From Thermomonas hydrothermalis (lineage in GTDB: Bacteria > Pseudomonadota > Gammaproteobacteria > Xanthomonadales > Xanthomonadaceae), in the NCBI RefSeq assembly GCF_900129205.1, contig NZ_FQUK01000006.1, positions 33,622-97,621 on the forward strand: DNA of 64,000 bases, read 5' to 3'. The notes under the pieces are model-generated. The model saw only the letters and a list, made by a program, of their open reading frames with translations. It searched no databases and was not told where the DNA came from. Positions 8,674 through 18,526 of this stretch are shown piece by piece. Position numbers and translations under genes: made by a program. Position 1 is the first letter of the stretch, and every line of letters begins with the position of its first letter.

Positions 8674-10083
8674 TCAGATCGTGTAGTACATCTGATATTC
8701 CAGCGGATGGGTGGCGGCGCGGAAGGCGGTCACTTCCTTCATCTTCAGCGCGATGTAGGCGTCGATGAAGTCGTCATTGAACACCCCGCCAGCCTTGAGG
8801 AAGTCGCGGTCGGCATCCAGTGCTTCCAGTGCCTGATCCAGCGAGTGGCAGACGGTGGGGATGTTCTTTTCTTCCTCCGGCGGCAGGTCGTAGAGATCCT
8901 TGTCGCTGGGTGCACCGGGATCGATCTGGTTCTTGATGCCGTCCAGGCCCGCCATCATCAGGGCAGCAAAGGTCAGGTAGCCGGACTGCATCGGATCGGG
9001 GAAACGGATCTCGATACGGCGTGCCTTCGGGTTGGCGACGTACGGGATGCGGCAGCTGGCGGAACGGTTGGAGGCCGAGTAGGCCAGCATCACCGGCGCT
9101 TCGAAGCCAGGCACCAGCCGCTTGTAGCTGTTGGTGGTGGAGTTGGCGAACGCATTGATGGCGCGGGCGTGCTTGAAGATGCCGCCGATGTACCACAGGG
9201 CGATCTGGCTCAGCCCGCCGTAACCGTCGCCGGAGAACAGATTGACGCCGCCCTTGGCCAGCGACATGTGCACGTGCATGCCGCTGCCGTTGTCGCCGAC
9301 CAGCGGCTTGGGCATGAAGGTGGCGGTCTTGCCGTTGCGGTAAGCCACGTTCTTGATGATGTACTTCAGCGTCAGCAGGTCATCGCCCTTTTTGGTCAGG
9401 GTGTTGAACCGGGTGCCGATCTCGCACTGGCCGGCGTTGGCCACTTCGTGATGGTGCACTTCGGTCTCGATGCCCACGGCTTGCAGCGTCTTGCACATTT
9501 CGGCGCGCAGGTCGTGCAGCGAATCAACCGGCGGCACCGGGAAATAGCCGCCCTTGACCATCGGCCGATAGCCGCTGTTGCCGCCTTCGTACTCGCGGGC
9601 GGAGTTCCAGTGCGCCTCGTCCGAATCGACGTGGAAGAAGGTGTGGCCCATTTCGTTGGCAAAACGCACCGAGTCAAAGATGAAGAACTCGGGCTCAGGG
9701 CCGAAGAACGCCTGGTCGGCGATGCCGGAGGCTTTCAGATAGGCTTCGGCGCGCTTGGCAACGCCGCGCGGGTCGCGGGTGTAGGCCTGCAGGGTGGTCG
9801 GATCGAGGATGTCGCAGGTCAGCACCAGGGTGGGATCGGCGGTGAACGGATCCAGGAACGCGGTGGAGGCATCCGGCAGCAGCACCATGTCGGAGTTCTG
9901 GATGCCGCGCCAGCCGGAGATCGAGCTGCCGTCGAACATCTTGCCGTCCTCGAACAGGCTGGCATCGACGATGCTGCTGGGGAAGGTGACGTGATGCTGC
10001 ACGCCGCGCATGTCGACAAAGCGCAGATCGACGAATTCGACGTTGTGGTCGCGGATCAGTTTTTCGACGTGTTCAAGAGACAT
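8674..10083 (-). CDS. glnA: Glutamine synthetase, type I
   Basis: A 469-aa glutamine synthetase that joins ammonia and glutamate using ATP, the main nitrogen-assimilation enzyme; it acts in the cytoplasm as a dodecamer. Motifs seen: DGSSISGW near residue 52, the catalytic block [18 protein letters not shown], the ATP-binding [15 protein letters not shown], and the adenylylation-site loop [15 protein letters not shown] near residue 400. The intact Tyr there predicts control by GlnE adenylylation. The upstream DNA carries a sigma-54 promoter and an NtrC-type box (separate entries), so transcription should rise under nitrogen limitation. ntrB-ntrC are not adjacent but lie at 58.4-60.8 kb in this window. 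Confidence 0.98.
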   Translation of the reverse strand: MSLEHVEKLIRDHNVEFVDLRFVDMRGVQHHVTFPSSIVDASLFEDGKMFDGSSISGWRGIQNSDMVLLPDASTAFLDPFTADPTLVLTCDILDPTTLQAYTRDPRGVAKRAEAYLKASGIADQAFFGPEPEFFIFDSVRFANEMGHTFFHVDSDEAHWNSAREYEGGNSGYRPMVKGGYFPVPPVDSLHDLRAEMCKTLQAVGIETEVHHHEVANAGQCEIGTRFNTLTKKGDDLLTLKYIIKNVAYRNGKTATFMPKPLVGDNGSGMHVHMSLAKGGVNLFSGDGYGGLSQIALWYIGGIFKHARAINAFANSTTNSYKRLVPGFEAPVMLAYSASNRSASCRIPYVANPKARRIEIRFPDPMQSGYLTFAALMMAGLDGIKNQIDPGAPSDKDLYDLPPEEEKNIPTVCHSLDQALEALDADRDFLKAGGVFNDDFIDAYIALKMKEVTAFRAATHPLEYQMYYTI

Positions 10084-10129
10084 GGTTGCCTTGCGGATAG
10101 ATGCGGCAGGGCCGCGATGACGGGATGAG

Positions 10130-10145
10130 AGCAGGAACCGTGCCA
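10130..10145 (-). promoter_or_regulatory. Sigma-54 promoter of glnA
   Basis: Read on the minus strand this is TGGCACGGTTCCTGCT, which matches the RpoN consensus with GG at -24 and GC at -12 and exact spacing. The predicted transcription start is about 10118-10119, giving a leader of about 35 bases before the glnA ATG at 10083. Confidence 0.85.
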
Positions 10146-10198
10146 GTCACATAAAAGTTTGATTTGAAAAGAATCTTTAGGTTGCATCGAGTGCAGCT

Positions 10199-10215
10199 TG
10201 CACAAGTGTGGTGCA
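10199..10215 (-). promoter_or_regulatory. NtrC (GlnG) binding site upstream of glnA
   Basis: TGCACAAGTGTGGTGCA (17 bases) is a near-perfect match to the NtrC dyad TGCACC-N5-GGTGCA, with one mismatch. It is centred about 88 bases upstream of the predicted sigma-54 start. Extra TGCA half-sites at 10183 and 10192 may form a second, weaker site. Confidence 0.75.
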
Positions 10216-10349
10216 TGAAAGCCCATATTTGCCCAATGTTGGACACTGCCCTTTAGGGGCCTGCCGCAGCGGGCCTGCCGGATCGAGCCTGTTCTGGCGG
10301 CGGCGCCGATTCCGCTATCCTGCCGGCTTTCATGTCGCCGGCCTGCACC

Positions 10350-11174
10350 ATGCACGATCTACTCATCGCCCTGCTTCTGGGGATCATCGAAGGCGTCACC
10401 GAGTTTCTGCCGATCTCCAGTACCGGGCATCTGCTGATTGCCGAACACTGGCTGGGTGCGCGCAGCGACCTGTTCAACATTGCCATTCAGGCCGGTGCAA
10501 TCCTGGCGGTGGTGCTGATCTACCGGACGCAGTTGCAGGCGATGCTGCGCGCCCTGTTCGACCGGCGCGCAGACGATGCCGCCAACCAACGGGCGTTGAT
10601 CGCCAAGCTGGTGGTGGCGTTCCTGGTGACGGCCGTTGGCGGGCTGCTGGTCAAGCGCTTGGGTTGGCGACTGCCAGAAACGGTGACCCCGGTGGCGTGG
10701 GCACTGGTGCTGGGCGGGGTGTGGATGGTGCTGGCCGAGCAGATCGCGGCATGGCGCGCCCGCCGCATCGGCGAGCAGACTGGAATCAGCTGGACTGTGG
10801 CGGTATTGGTGGGCCTGGCACAAATCGTGGCGGGCGTGTTTCCCGGCACCTCGCGGAGTGCGGCGACCATCTTCGTGGCGCTGCTGGCAGGCACCACCAG
10901 CCGTGCGGCGGCCACCGAGTTCGCGTTTCTGGTCGGCATTCCCACGATGTTTGCCGCCACTGGCTACGAGCTGCTGGCGCTGGCCCGGCATGGGGATCTG
11001 GCCGGCGAGGATTGGCAGGCGCTGGCAGTGGCGTTTGCAGCGGCCGCGGTGACGGCGTTCGTGGCGGTCAAATGGCTGCTGCGTTACATCCAGACCCATC
11101 GCTTCACCGGCTTTGCGGTGTACCGGCTATTGCTGGGGCTTGCCCTGTTGCTGTGGCTGCCGGCCGGGCAGTGA
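10350..11174 (+). CDS. uppP: Undecaprenyl-diphosphatase
   Basis: A 274-aa polytopic membrane protein of the BacA/UppP family, which dephosphorylates undecaprenyl diphosphate so that the lipid carrier of peptidoglycan and O-antigen units can be reused. The two family signatures are clear: EGVTEFLPISSTGHL near the N-terminus and FPGTSRSAATIF in the middle, which carries the conserved Ser and Arg. The ATG at 10350 gives MHDLLIALLLG, the usual N-terminus; the frame opens six codons earlier. It is divergent from glnA and followed after 14 bases by the META-like gene, likely in the same transcript. Confidence 0.95.
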   Translation: MHDLLIALLLGIIEGVTEFLPISSTGHLLIAEHWLGARSDLFNIAIQAGAILAVVLIYRTQLQAMLRALFDRRADDAANQRALIAKLVVAFLVTAVGGLLVKRLGWRLPETVTPVAWALVLGGVWMVLAEQIAAWRARRIGEQTGISWTVAVLVGLAQIVAGVFPGTSRSAATIFVALLAGTTSRAAATEFAFLVGIPTMFAATGYELLALARHGDLAGEDWQALAVAFAAAAVTAFVAVKWLLRYIQTHRFTGFAVYRLLLGLALLLWLPAGQ

Positions 11175-11188
11175 GGCGGGGTGGGCGC

Positions 11189-11671
11189 ATGCGCGTGTGG
11201 AGTTGTGCGGTGGCGCTGCTGGCTCTGCTGGTGGCAGGCCCAAGCCAGGCGCAAGCCGCACTGGATGCGCCTGCCGGACAGGCCCCGGTGGGCAGTCTGG
11301 CCACCACGTTGCAGTTGATTCGCCATCGCTGGCAGCTGGTCGAGGCCACTGACGCACACGGGCAGCGCATCGCGGCTCTGTTTGTGGCGGATGCGGCGCC
11401 ACTGGAGCTGGATTTCAATGCGTCGCTGGTGAGCGTCGGTCGGGCATGCCGGGTGATGAGTGCGCATCAACGGGTATTGGCGGACCGGCTGGAGGTAGCG
11501 ACCTTCGACATCGCGCCGCAGCCCTGTCCGGTGCCGGCGCAAGCGGCGCGCGACGTGCAGATCGTGCGCCGTCTGCAGGGCACGTTGCGGCTGCATTTCG
11601 AGCCGGACCCGCCGCTTAAGCTGGTGCTGGTCAACGCCGACGGTGATCGCCTGGTGTTTGCCGGCGAGTGA
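11189..11671 (+). CDS. Exported META/HslJ-like protein
   Basis: A 160-aa protein with a signal peptide (cleavage near SQAQA, residue 20). The mature part, with HRWQLVEATDAHGQRI, LELDFNASLVSVGRACR and the end FEPDPPLKLVLVNADGDRLVFAGE, has the pattern of a META domain: a W-x-L opening strand, a small barrel, and a short final strand. Such proteins are periplasmic and of unclear function. A GGCGGGG stretch precedes the ATG at 11189. Family call is moderate; export is more certain than fold. Confidence 0.7.
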   Translation: MRVWSCAVALLALLVAGPSQAQAALDAPAGQAPVGSLATTLQLIRHRWQLVEATDAHGQRIAALFVADAAPLELDFNASLVSVGRACRVMSAHQRVLADRLEVATFDIAPQPCPVPAQAARDVQIVRRLQGTLRLHFEPDPPLKLVLVNADGDRLVFAGE

Positions 11672-11678
11672 ATGCAAA

Positions 11679-11702
11679 ACGCCCCGCCATGAGGCGGGGC
11701 GT
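11679..11702. terminator. Bidirectional terminator between the META-like gene and rho
   Basis: A perfect 10-base stem (11679-11688 and 11693-11702) with loop ATGA lies between two convergent genes. On the minus strand it ends in GTTTTGC, giving a U-tract for rho; on the plus strand it lies seven bases after the stop of the META-like gene. Confidence 0.75.
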
Positions 11703-11723
11703 GGTGTCGGCTGGCGTTTGCAG

Positions 11724-13481
11724 TCAGCGTTTCATCGAGGCGAAGAACTCGTCGTTGGACTTGGTGTTCTTCATCTTGTCGAGCAGGAACTCCATTGCCG
11801 CGATCTCGTCCATCGGGTGCAGCAGCTTGCGCAGGATCCAGATCTTCTGCAGCAGATCCGGTTCGATCAGCAGATCCTCGCGCCGGGTCCCGGACAGGTT
11901 GACGGCAATGGCCGGATACACGCGCTTTTCGGTAATGCGACGGTCGAGGTGGATTTCGCTGTTGCCGGTGCCTTTGAACTCCTCGTAGATCACCTTGTCC
12001 ATCGCGCTGCCGGTATCGACCAGCGCGGTGGCGATGATGGTGAGGCTGCCGCCTTCCTCGACGTTGCGGGCCGCGCCGAAGAAGCGCTTGGGCCGGTGCA
12101 GGGCGTTGGCATCGACGCCGCCGGTCAGCACCTTGCCGCTGCTGGGCAGCACGTTGTTGTAGGCGCGGGCCAGGCGGGTGATGGAGTCGAGCAGGATCAC
12201 CACGTCCTTCTTGTGCTCGACCAGGCGCTTGGCGCGCTCGATCACCATTTCCGCCACCTGCACGTGGCGCGCGGCCGGTTCGTCGAAGGTGGAGGAAATG
12301 ACCTCAGCACGCACGGTGCGCTGCATTTCGGTCACTTCTTCCGGACGCTCGTCGATCAGCAGCACGATCAGGTGCACTTCCGGGTGGTTGGTGGTGATCG
12401 CGGTGGCGATCTGCTGCATCATCATCGTCTTGCCGGCCTTGGGCGGGCTGACGATCAGCGAGCGCTGGCCTTTGCCCTGCGGGGCGATCAGGTCGAGGAT
12501 GCGGCCGGTGATGTCTTCGCTAGAGCCGTCACCGCGTTCCAGCTTGAAGCGCTTGCGTGGGAACAGCGGGGTGAGGTTCTCGAACAGGGTCTTGTTCTTC
12601 GACGCCTCGATTGGCTCGCCATTGATGGTGTCGACGATGTTGAGCGCGAAGTAGCGCTCGCCGTCCTTGGGCCAGCGGATGCGGCCGGAGACGTGGTCGC
12701 CGGTCCGCAGGTTGAAGCGGCGGATCTGGCTGGGGCTGATGTAGACATCGTCCGGGCCGGCCAGGTAGCTGGCCTCGGCCGCGCGCAGGAAGCCGTAGCC
12801 ATCGGGCAGGATCTCCAGCACGCCGTCGGCCTGTACGCCTTCGCCGTGCCGGGTCAGCACCTTGAGGATGGCGAAGATGATGTCCTGCTTGCGTGCGCGT
12901 GCCACGCCCTCGCTGATCGAGAGCTGCTCGGCGATTTCCAGCAGTTTGTGCGCCGGCATGCGCTTGAGGTCGCCCAGCGTGTAGGTGGGGAAGCCTTCCG
13001 GCACCTGCGGGTGCGGGCGCGGCACGAATGGCTGTTCGCCGCCGTAGCCGCCTTCGTCGGGCAGGCTGCCGTCACGCTGGCGATCGCGCTGGCGCTCGCG
13101 GCGCAGCTTGAAGCGTTCACGTCGGCTGAGCCGGCGATAACCGCCTTCGCCCTGCGCCGATCCACCGGTTTGGGCATCACCGCCTGAAGACGAGGCGTCC
13201 TGGGTTGCATCGCCGGCCGGTGCGCCGGTGGCGTCCGGGCTGGGGGCGCTGGCCTGGCCGGCGTCAGCAGAGGGTGTCGCCACGGCCTGCGTTGGCGGCG
13301 GAGTATGGGCGGGAGTCTCAGTGCCGCCGGTTTCGCCACCCGTGGAGGACGGCGCGGCCGGTGCGGCTGGCGCCGCAGTGGCATCGGCGGTGGTGTCGGT
13401 GCTACGTGGCTTGGCCACGCGGGTCTTGCGCACGCGCTTCTCGGCGACTTCGCCGGTGGCGTCGTTGATGGTGTCAGACAA
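11724..13481 (-). CDS. rho: Transcription termination factor Rho with long N-terminal extension
   Basis: A 585-aa hexameric RNA-DNA helicase that ends transcription of untranslated RNA. Residues from about 165 on match Rho: the N-terminal helical module ([19 protein letters not shown]), the RNA-binding OSB fold ([32 protein letters not shown]), Walker A SPPKAGKT at about 345-352, Walker [16 protein letters not shown] and the C-terminal GTRREDLL. The first roughly 115 residues are low-complexity Ala/Thr/Pro/Gly/Asp, followed by an Arg-rich stretch ([18 protein letters not shown], 119-137), so the protein is about 165 aa longer than E. coli Rho. Such extensions occur in several high-GC groups and may add RNA contacts. 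It lies downstream of trxA on the same strand. Confidence 0.98.
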   Translation of the reverse strand: MSDTINDATGEVAEKRVRKTRVAKPRSTDTTADATAAPAAPAAPSSTGGETGGTETPAHTPPPTQAVATPSADAGQASAPSPDATGAPAGDATQDASSSGGDAQTGGSAQGEGGYRRLSRRERFKLRRERQRDRQRDGSLPDEGGYGGEQPFVPRPHPQVPEGFPTYTLGDLKRMPAHKLLEIAEQLSISEGVARARKQDIIFAILKVLTRHGEGVQADGVLEILPDGYGFLRAAEASYLAGPDDVYISPSQIRRFNLRTGDHVSGRIRWPKDGERYFALNIVDTINGEPIEASKNKTLFENLTPLFPRKRFKLERGDGSSEDITGRILDLIAPQGKGQRSLIVSPPKAGKTMMMQQIATAITTNHPEVHLIVLLIDERPEEVTEMQRTVRAEVISSTFDEPAARHVQVAEMVIERAKRLVEHKKDVVILLDSITRLARAYNNVLPSSGKVLTGGVDANALHRPKRFFGAARNVEEGGSLTIIATALVDTGSAMDKVIYEEFKGTGNSEIHLDRRITEKRVYPAIAVNLSGTRREDLLIEPDLLQKIWILRKLLHPMDEIAAMEFLLDKMKNTKSNDEFFASMKR

Positions 13482-13634
13482 GGGAAAACCTCGCTTGCGT
13501 TGCGAGCGCCCGCGGCGGCGGGCGGGTCATCGGAACTTAAAAAAATCCGTCAAGGTGCGGCGCGCTGGGATGTCGGGACGTCAGCGGCGCCGGATTGGCA
13601 ATAACGCTAGCACTGCGATGGCAGGGCGCGCAAG

Positions 13635-13660
13635 CGGCCGCCGCTTGCACGCGGCGGCCG
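13635..13660 (-). terminator. Hairpin after trxA
   Basis: A perfect 10-base GC stem (13635-13644 and 13651-13660) with a six-base loop lies just after the trxA stop on the minus strand. No U-tract follows, so termination may be partial and let some transcription reach rho. Confidence 0.5.
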
Positions 13661-13670
13661 GGGTGAGGCG

Positions 13671-13997
13671 TCAGAGCACTTTGTCCAGCATCTGCGCCAG
13701 CTGGGCTTTGCCCACGGCGCCGATCTGGGTGGCCTGCACCTGGCCGCCCTTGAACACCAGCAGCATCGGGATGCTGCGCACGTGGTACTTCATGGCGGTG
13801 GCCTGGTTCTGGTCCACGTCCACCTTCACGATCTTCGCCTTGCCGGCGTATTCCTCGGCCAGCTGGTCCAGGGCCGGGGCGATCATCTTGCAGGGGCCGC
13901 ACCAGGGGGCCCAGAAATCCACCAGCACCGGGATATCGGAAGCCAGAACCAGGCGATCAAAATCGGCGTCGGTGGCGTGCAGGACGGCGTTGCTCAT
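13671..13997 (-). CDS. trxA: Thioredoxin
   Basis: A 108-aa cytoplasmic thioredoxin, the general protein disulfide reductase fed by thioredoxin reductase. The active site [15 protein letters not shown] and the cis-Pro loop [13 protein letters not shown] are both present, and the length is the standard one. The ATG at 13997 follows a GGAG site seven bases away. It sits between divergent rhlB and downstream rho, the same trio as in E. coli. Confidence 0.97.
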   Translation of the reverse strand: MSNAVLHATDADFDRLVLASDIPVLVDFWAPWCGPCKMIAPALDQLAEEYAGKAKIVKVDVDQNQATAMKYHVRSIPMLLVFKGGQVQATQIGAVGKAQLAQMLDKVL

Positions 13998-14225
13998 GAG
14001 AACTCCAAACGGGTGGGGCGCGGGGTCGGGCGCGCGGATGCTAGACTTCGTGGGGTTCGACCCGGGACATGGGCACAAATGTCCGGATTCCGGGTCCCGT
14101 GCCGGGAATGCCAAGCCCCGGAATCCTCCCGGCAGTCTGCGCGGCTGCCCCCTGCAAGACAAGGGGTTGTCTGCAACGAGGCGTTCCATGCCGGTTGCAG
14201 TGCACCCTTCGCCGAGGCCGTCTCC

Positions 14226-15896
14226 GTGTCCGATAAACCGCTGACCGATATCCCCTTTTCCTCCTTCGACCTGCATCCAGCCCTGCTGGCCGGGCTGGAA
14301 GGTGCCGGGTTCATCCGCTGCACCCCGATCCAGGCCATGACCCTGCCGGTGGCGTTGGCTGGTGGCGATGTTGCTGGCCAGGCCCAGACCGGCACGGGCA
14401 AGACGCTGGCGTTTCTGGTGGCGGTGATCAACCGCCTGCTGACCCGCCCGGCGCTGGCCGAGCGCAAGCCTGAGGATCCGCGCGCGCTGATCCTGGCGCC
14501 AACCCGCGAGCTGGCCATCCAGATCCACAAGGATGCGATGAAGTTCGCCGCCGATCTCGGCCTGAAGTTCGCCCTGGTCTATGGCGGCGTGGATTACGAC
14601 AAGCAGCGGGAACAGTTACAGGCCGGTGCCGACGTGATCATCGCCACCCCAGGCCGGCTGATCGACTACGTCAAGCAGCACAAGGTGGTCAGCCTGCATG
14701 CCTGCGAGATCTGCGTGTTGGACGAAGCCGACCGCATGTTCGACCTCGGCTTCATCAAGGACATCCGCTTCCTGTTGCGGCGCATGCCCGAGCGCACCAC
14801 CCGCCAGACCCTGCTGTTCTCGGCCACCTTGAGTCATCGCGTGCTGGAGCTGGCTTATGAGCACATGAACGAGCCGCAGAAGCTGGTGGTGGAGGCCGAG
14901 ACGGTCACCGCCGCGCGCGTCCGCCAGAAGCTCTATTACCCGGCCGACGAAGAAAAGCTGCCGCTGCTGTTGGGGCTGTTGTCGCGCAGCGAGGGCGCAC
15001 GCACCATGGTGTTCGTCAACACCAAGGCGTTCGTCGAGCGGGTTGCGCGGGCGCTGGAGAAGGCCGGTTACCGGGTTGGCGTGCTGTCCGGCGACGTGCC
15101 ACAGAAAAAGCGCGAGTCGCTGCTGAAGAAGTTCCAGGCCGGCCAGCTGGAGATCCTGGTGGCCACTGACGTGGCCGCGCGCGGCTTGCACATCGACGGC
15201 GTGAAATACGTCTACAACTACGATCTGCCGTTCGATCCGGAAGATTACGTGCACCGGATCGGCCGCACTGCGCGGCTCGGCGCCGAGGGTGATGCCATCA
15301 GCTTTGCCTGCGAGCGCTACGCGATGAGCCTGCCTGATATCGAGGCTTATATCGGCCAGAAAATTCCCTCCGAGCCGGTCACGCAGGAACTGTTGACGCC
15401 GCTGCCCCGCCCCGAGCGTTCGCGCCCGGCGGAAGGCGACGCGGAGAGCATCGGCGCGATCTACCAGGAGGTGCGCCAGGCGCAGGCCACCGACGAAGGC
15501 CGGCGTGGCGGTGGTCGTCGTCGCCAGCGCGATGGCGACCGGCCAGCGGGGCGCCGCCGCGCCGGGCGGCGCGAGGGGCAAGCGCGCACACCCGAGGCGC
15601 CCGCGGCGGATGCAGGCACGCAGACGGTCGCGGCACCTGCCGCAACGTCCGCGGCAGAGGCAGCGACCGCACCAGGGACGGCCCTGGACCAGGCCCCGAA
15701 GCGCAAGCGTCGGCGCCGGCGGCGCGGCCGGCCACTGGACGGCGGGGCACCCGGTGCAGACACGCACGCCCCTGTCCAGGTGCCAGCGGAGCGGGTCACC
15801 CCAGCTCCGGTGGAAGCGGAGACGCCGTCGCTATTGGGCCGCTTGCGCCGCCGCCTGCGCGCCTTGATCACCCGTGCGCCGCGGCACCAGCACTGA
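14226..15896 (+). CDS. rhlB: DEAD-box RNA helicase RhlB
   Basis: A 556-aa ATP-dependent RNA helicase; in enterobacteria RhlB works in the RNA degradosome. All DEAD-box motifs can be read: Q-motif [62 protein letters not shown] and [10 protein letters not shown]. The core ends near residue 385; about 170 residues then form a disordered Arg/Ala/Pro-rich tail ([25 protein letters not shown]), probably an RNA- or RNase E-contacting region. The GTG at 14226 ([16 protein letters not shown]) is the family start; the long upstream frame overlaps trxA. A TAGACT box around 14042 could be its -10. Confidence 0.95.
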   Translation: MSDKPLTDIPFSSFDLHPALLAGLEGAGFIRCTPIQAMTLPVALAGGDVAGQAQTGTGKTLAFLVAVINRLLTRPALAERKPEDPRALILAPTRELAIQIHKDAMKFAADLGLKFALVYGGVDYDKQREQLQAGADVIIATPGRLIDYVKQHKVVSLHACEICVLDEADRMFDLGFIKDIRFLLRRMPERTTRQTLLFSATLSHRVLELAYEHMNEPQKLVVEAETVTAARVRQKLYYPADEEKLPLLLGLLSRSEGARTMVFVNTKAFVERVARALEKAGYRVGVLSGDVPQKKRESLLKKFQAGQLEILVATDVAARGLHIDGVKYVYNYDLPFDPEDYVHRIGRTARLGAEGDAISFACERYAMSLPDIEAYIGQKIPSEPVTQELLTPLPRPERSRPAEGDAESIGAIYQEVRQAQATDEGRRGGGRRRQRDGDRPAGRRRAGRREGQARTPEAPAADAGTQTVAAPAATSAAEAATAPGTALDQAPKRKRRRRRRGRPLDGGAPGADTHAPVQVPAERVTPAPVEAETPSLLGRLRRRLRALITRAPRHQH

Positions 15897-15986
15897 CGCG
15901 GACGTCATGATGGTCGGCCGCCATCAGGGCTGGTCGCAGTGGGTTGCGGCGTCGATACTGGTGGTTGCTTCGGGTAGGGTGTGCAC

Positions 15987-16676
15987 ATGCCGGTCCTGCA
16001 GTTCGACAACGTCAGCAAGCACTACCCCGGGGGGCAGGTCGCCCTTGCCGAGGTGAGCTTTGCCGTGGAGCCAGGTGAGATGCTGTTCGTCACCGGCCGT
16101 TCCGGTGCCGGCAAGAGCACCCTGCTCAGGTTGATCCATCTGCTGGAGCGGCCCAGTCGCGGTGCGGTGCTGTTCCAGGATCGCAATCTGGCGCGGGTAC
16201 GCGGCGCTGGCATCGCTCGGCATCGGCGCCAGATCGGCGTGGTGCACCAGCACCACCGCCTGCTTGCGGATCGCACGGTCGAAGACAACGTCGCTCTGCC
16301 GCTGGTGCTGCGGGGCCTTCGGCGCCATGAGATCGGCAAACGGGTGTGGCACCTGCTCGACCGTCTGGGGCTGGGCGCACGGGCCAAGGCCCTGCCCGGC
16401 CAGCTGTCGGCCGGCGAGCAGCAGCGGGTGGGCATCGCGCGTGCGGTGATCGCCGAGCCGTGCCTGCTGATCGCCGATGAGCCGACCGGCAATCTCGACC
16501 CGGCCCTGTCGGCCGAGATCATGACCCTGCTGGCGGGCCTGCCCGAACGCGGCACCAGCGTGTTGGTGGCCAGCCATGACCTGATGCTGGTCAAGCGGAT
16601 GCGCAAGCGGGTGCTGGTGCTGGAGCAGGGGCGGCTGGTGGACGACATTGCCCCGGAGGAGCTGGCCGATGCCTGA
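15987..16676 (+). CDS. ftsE: Cell-division ABC-type ATPase FtsE
   Basis: A 229-aa ATP-binding protein of the FtsEX complex, which controls peptidoglycan hydrolases at the division septum. Seen: an aromatic A-loop in VSKHYPGGQ, Walker [11 protein letters not shown]-loop VHQHHRLL, signature [14 protein letters not shown], Walker [14 protein letters not shown] and the H-loop VLVASHD. Q-loop and signature wording differ a little from E. coli FtsE (VHQHHRLL against FQDHHLL), yet the length and the partner gene make the call firm. It overlaps ftsX by eight bases. ATG at 15987 preferred over GTG at 15981. Confidence 0.94.
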   Translation: MPVLQFDNVSKHYPGGQVALAEVSFAVEPGEMLFVTGRSGAGKSTLLRLIHLLERPSRGAVLFQDRNLARVRGAGIARHRRQIGVVHQHHRLLADRTVEDNVALPLVLRGLRRHEIGKRVWHLLDRLGLGARAKALPGQLSAGEQQRVGIARAVIAEPCLLIADEPTGNLDPALSAEIMTLLAGLPERGTSVLVASHDLMLVKRMRKRVLVLEQGRLVDDIAPEELADA

Positions 16677-17619
16677 GCCGTTGACCGAGCACCCCGCAGG
16701 CCGGGTTCGGACCTGGCTGGCCCACCATGGGTTCAGCATCGTGGCCAGTCTGGGCCGGCTGGTGCAGCGGCCGTTGGCCAGCCTGCTCACCATCACCGTG
16801 ATGGCACTGGCGCTGACGTTGCCGGCTGCGCTGGGGCTGGCGCTGGAGAATCTGGCGCGGCTGCAGGGCAGCGTGCAGGCCAGCCATGACGTCACGGTGT
16901 TTCTGGTGCCAGGCACGCCAGCCGCGCAGGTCGAGGCCCTGGTTGCCCGCTTGCGTGCGCGCACGGACGTGCAACAGGTGCAACGGGTGAGCCCCGGGCA
17001 GGCACTGGATCACCTGCGCCGGGAACCCGACTTCGCTGCGGCGATCGACGCCCTCGGCGAGGAGGCGGCCCGCGCCGCGCTGCCGGAGGTGCTGCATCTC
17101 GTGCCGCGTGGGGATGCCAGCACGCTGGTGGCCAGCGTCCAGGTGCTTCCAGGCGTGGAGCGGGTGCAGTACGACGCGGTCTGGCAGCAGCGCCTGCAGC
17201 ATTGGCTGGCGCTGGGAACCCGGCTGGTTCAGGTGCTGGCGGTGTTGCTGGGACTGGGTGCCGTGCTGGTGGTTGGCAATACCGTGCGGCTGGACATCCA
17301 GGCACGGAGCGAGGAAATCAGCGTGCTGCTGATGCTGGGGGCCAGCGAGGGCTTCGTCCGGCGGCCGTTCCTGTACCTGGGGCTGTGGTATGGGCTGGCT
17401 GCCGGTGCACTGGCGCTGGCGCTTTTGCGGGTGATCGGCATCCTTGTGCAGCCGCCGCTGGATGCGCTGGCGGCAAGTTATGGCAGCCGCTTCACCCTGC
17501 AGGGGCCGGCGCTGCCGGACAGTCTGGCCCTGCTTCTTGTGGCCATGCTGCTGGGCTGGCTGGGAGCGTTGCTGGCGGTTGGCCGGCATCTGCGGGAAAA
17601 CCGCCCGATGGAGGAATGA
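16669..17619 (+). CDS. ftsX: Cell-division protein FtsX
   Basis: A 316-aa membrane partner of FtsE with the expected layout: a cytoplasmic N-terminus, TM1 around residues 35-58, a large periplasmic loop (about 59-185) that would contact a hydrolase activator, then three more helices in the MacB-like FtsX domain ([65 protein letters not shown]). A GGAGG lies just before the ATG at 16669. ftsY and rpoH, often next to ftsEX in other gammaproteobacteria, are not here. Confidence 0.93.
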   Translation: MPEPLTEHPAGRVRTWLAHHGFSIVASLGRLVQRPLASLLTITVMALALTLPAALGLALENLARLQGSVQASHDVTVFLVPGTPAAQVEALVARLRARTDVQQVQRVSPGQALDHLRREPDFAAAIDALGEEAARAALPEVLHLVPRGDASTLVASVQVLPGVERVQYDAVWQQRLQHWLALGTRLVQVLAVLLGLGAVLVVGNTVRLDIQARSEEISVLLMLGASEGFVRRPFLYLGLWYGLAAGALALALLRVIGILVQPPLDALAASYGSRFTLQGPALPDSLALLLVAMLLGWLGALLAVGRHLRENRPMEE

Positions 17620-17620
17620 A

Positions 17621-18460
17621 ATGGCCGACAAACACGATCTGCGCCATGTGGTCAGCGACGCCCCGCGGGTGATGGTGGTCGATGGCAGCAAGCTGGTGCG
17701 CAAGCTGATCACCGACACCCTGGTCAAGGAGCTGCCGAATGCGCGGGTGATCGGCTGCGGCAGCATCGCCGAGGCACGCAAGGCACTGGAGGCCGGTACG
17801 GTCGATCTGGTCACCACCGCGCTGGTGCTGCCGGATGGCGATGGCCTGACGCTGGCGCGCAGCGTGCGCGAGGCGGCCGGGCAAGCCTATGTTCCGGTCA
17901 TCGTGATTTCCGGCAACGCCCAGGAAGCGCTGGAAACCCGTGCCTTCACCGAGGACATCACCGATTACTTCGATAAATCGCTCGGTCAGGCTGCGTTGGC
18001 CGCATTCATCCGTGGCTACGTCCACCCTGCCCCGATCGAGGGGGCGCGGGTGCTGTATGTCGAGGACAGCAAGGTGGTAGCGGTGGCGACCAAGCGCATG
18101 TTGGAGCGCCACGGGCTGCAGGTGCTGCACATGCCAAGCGCCGAGGACGCGCTGGAATACCTGCACCGGTTCTTCGGGCGCAAGGATGGCGATGTCGGTG
18201 CCGACTTGGTGCTCAGCGACGTGTATTTGAAAGGCGCGCTCAGCGGGCGCGAGCTGCTCAACCAGATTCGCGGGGTGTTTCGCTACGGCAAGCGGCGCCT
18301 GCCGATGGTGATGATGACCGGCGACGACAACCGTGATAACCAGGCCGCGCTGCTGCGCGAGGGTGCCAACGATCTGGTGCTCAAGCCGATCGAAGAGCGC
18401 CTGCTGGTGACCAAGGTGCTGTTCCAGCTGCGGCTGGCGAAGATGAAGCAGGACGGATGA
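17621..18460 (+). CDS. Tandem-receiver response regulator, first receiver degenerate
   Basis: A 279-aa protein of two receiver domains and no output domain. Receiver 1 (about residues 15-135) keeps VVDGS, Ser in VISG and the Lys of DYFDKS, but the phosphoacceptor position reads DLVTTALVLP, with Ala67 in place of Asp, and only one of the two upstream acids. Receiver 2 (about 142-270) is complete: VLYVEDS, phosphoacceptor Asp200 in ADLVLSDVYL, Thr in MMTGDD and Lys in LVLKPIEE. Such proteins usually act by protein contacts. It begins one base after the ftsX stop with a GGAGG site, so it is probably in the ftsEX transcript. Partner kinase unknown. Confidence 0.85.
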   Translation: MADKHDLRHVVSDAPRVMVVDGSKLVRKLITDTLVKELPNARVIGCGSIAEARKALEAGTVDLVTTALVLPDGDGLTLARSVREAAGQAYVPVIVISGNAQEALETRAFTEDITDYFDKSLGQAALAAFIRGYVHPAPIEGARVLYVEDSKVVAVATKRMLERHGLQVLHMPSAEDALEYLHRFFGRKDGDVGADLVLSDVYLKGALSGRELLNQIRGVFRYGKRRLPMVMMTGDDNRDNQAALLREGANDLVLKPIEERLLVTKVLFQLRLAKMKQDG

Positions 18461-18526
18461 CCGCAGGGGCCGGTGCGACGTCCAGGCGGTAAACTCGCGC
18501 TTTCCCGTAAAGCCCGGATTCCCCCG

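Noticed and set aside
8707..10128. Long plus-strand frame opposite glnA
   Set aside because: Antisense shadow of a clear glutamine synthetase; also covers its promoter.
11643..13187. 514-codon plus-strand frame opposite rho
   Set aside because: Val/Gly/His/Ala-rich shadow with no recognisable domain, opposite an unambiguous Rho.
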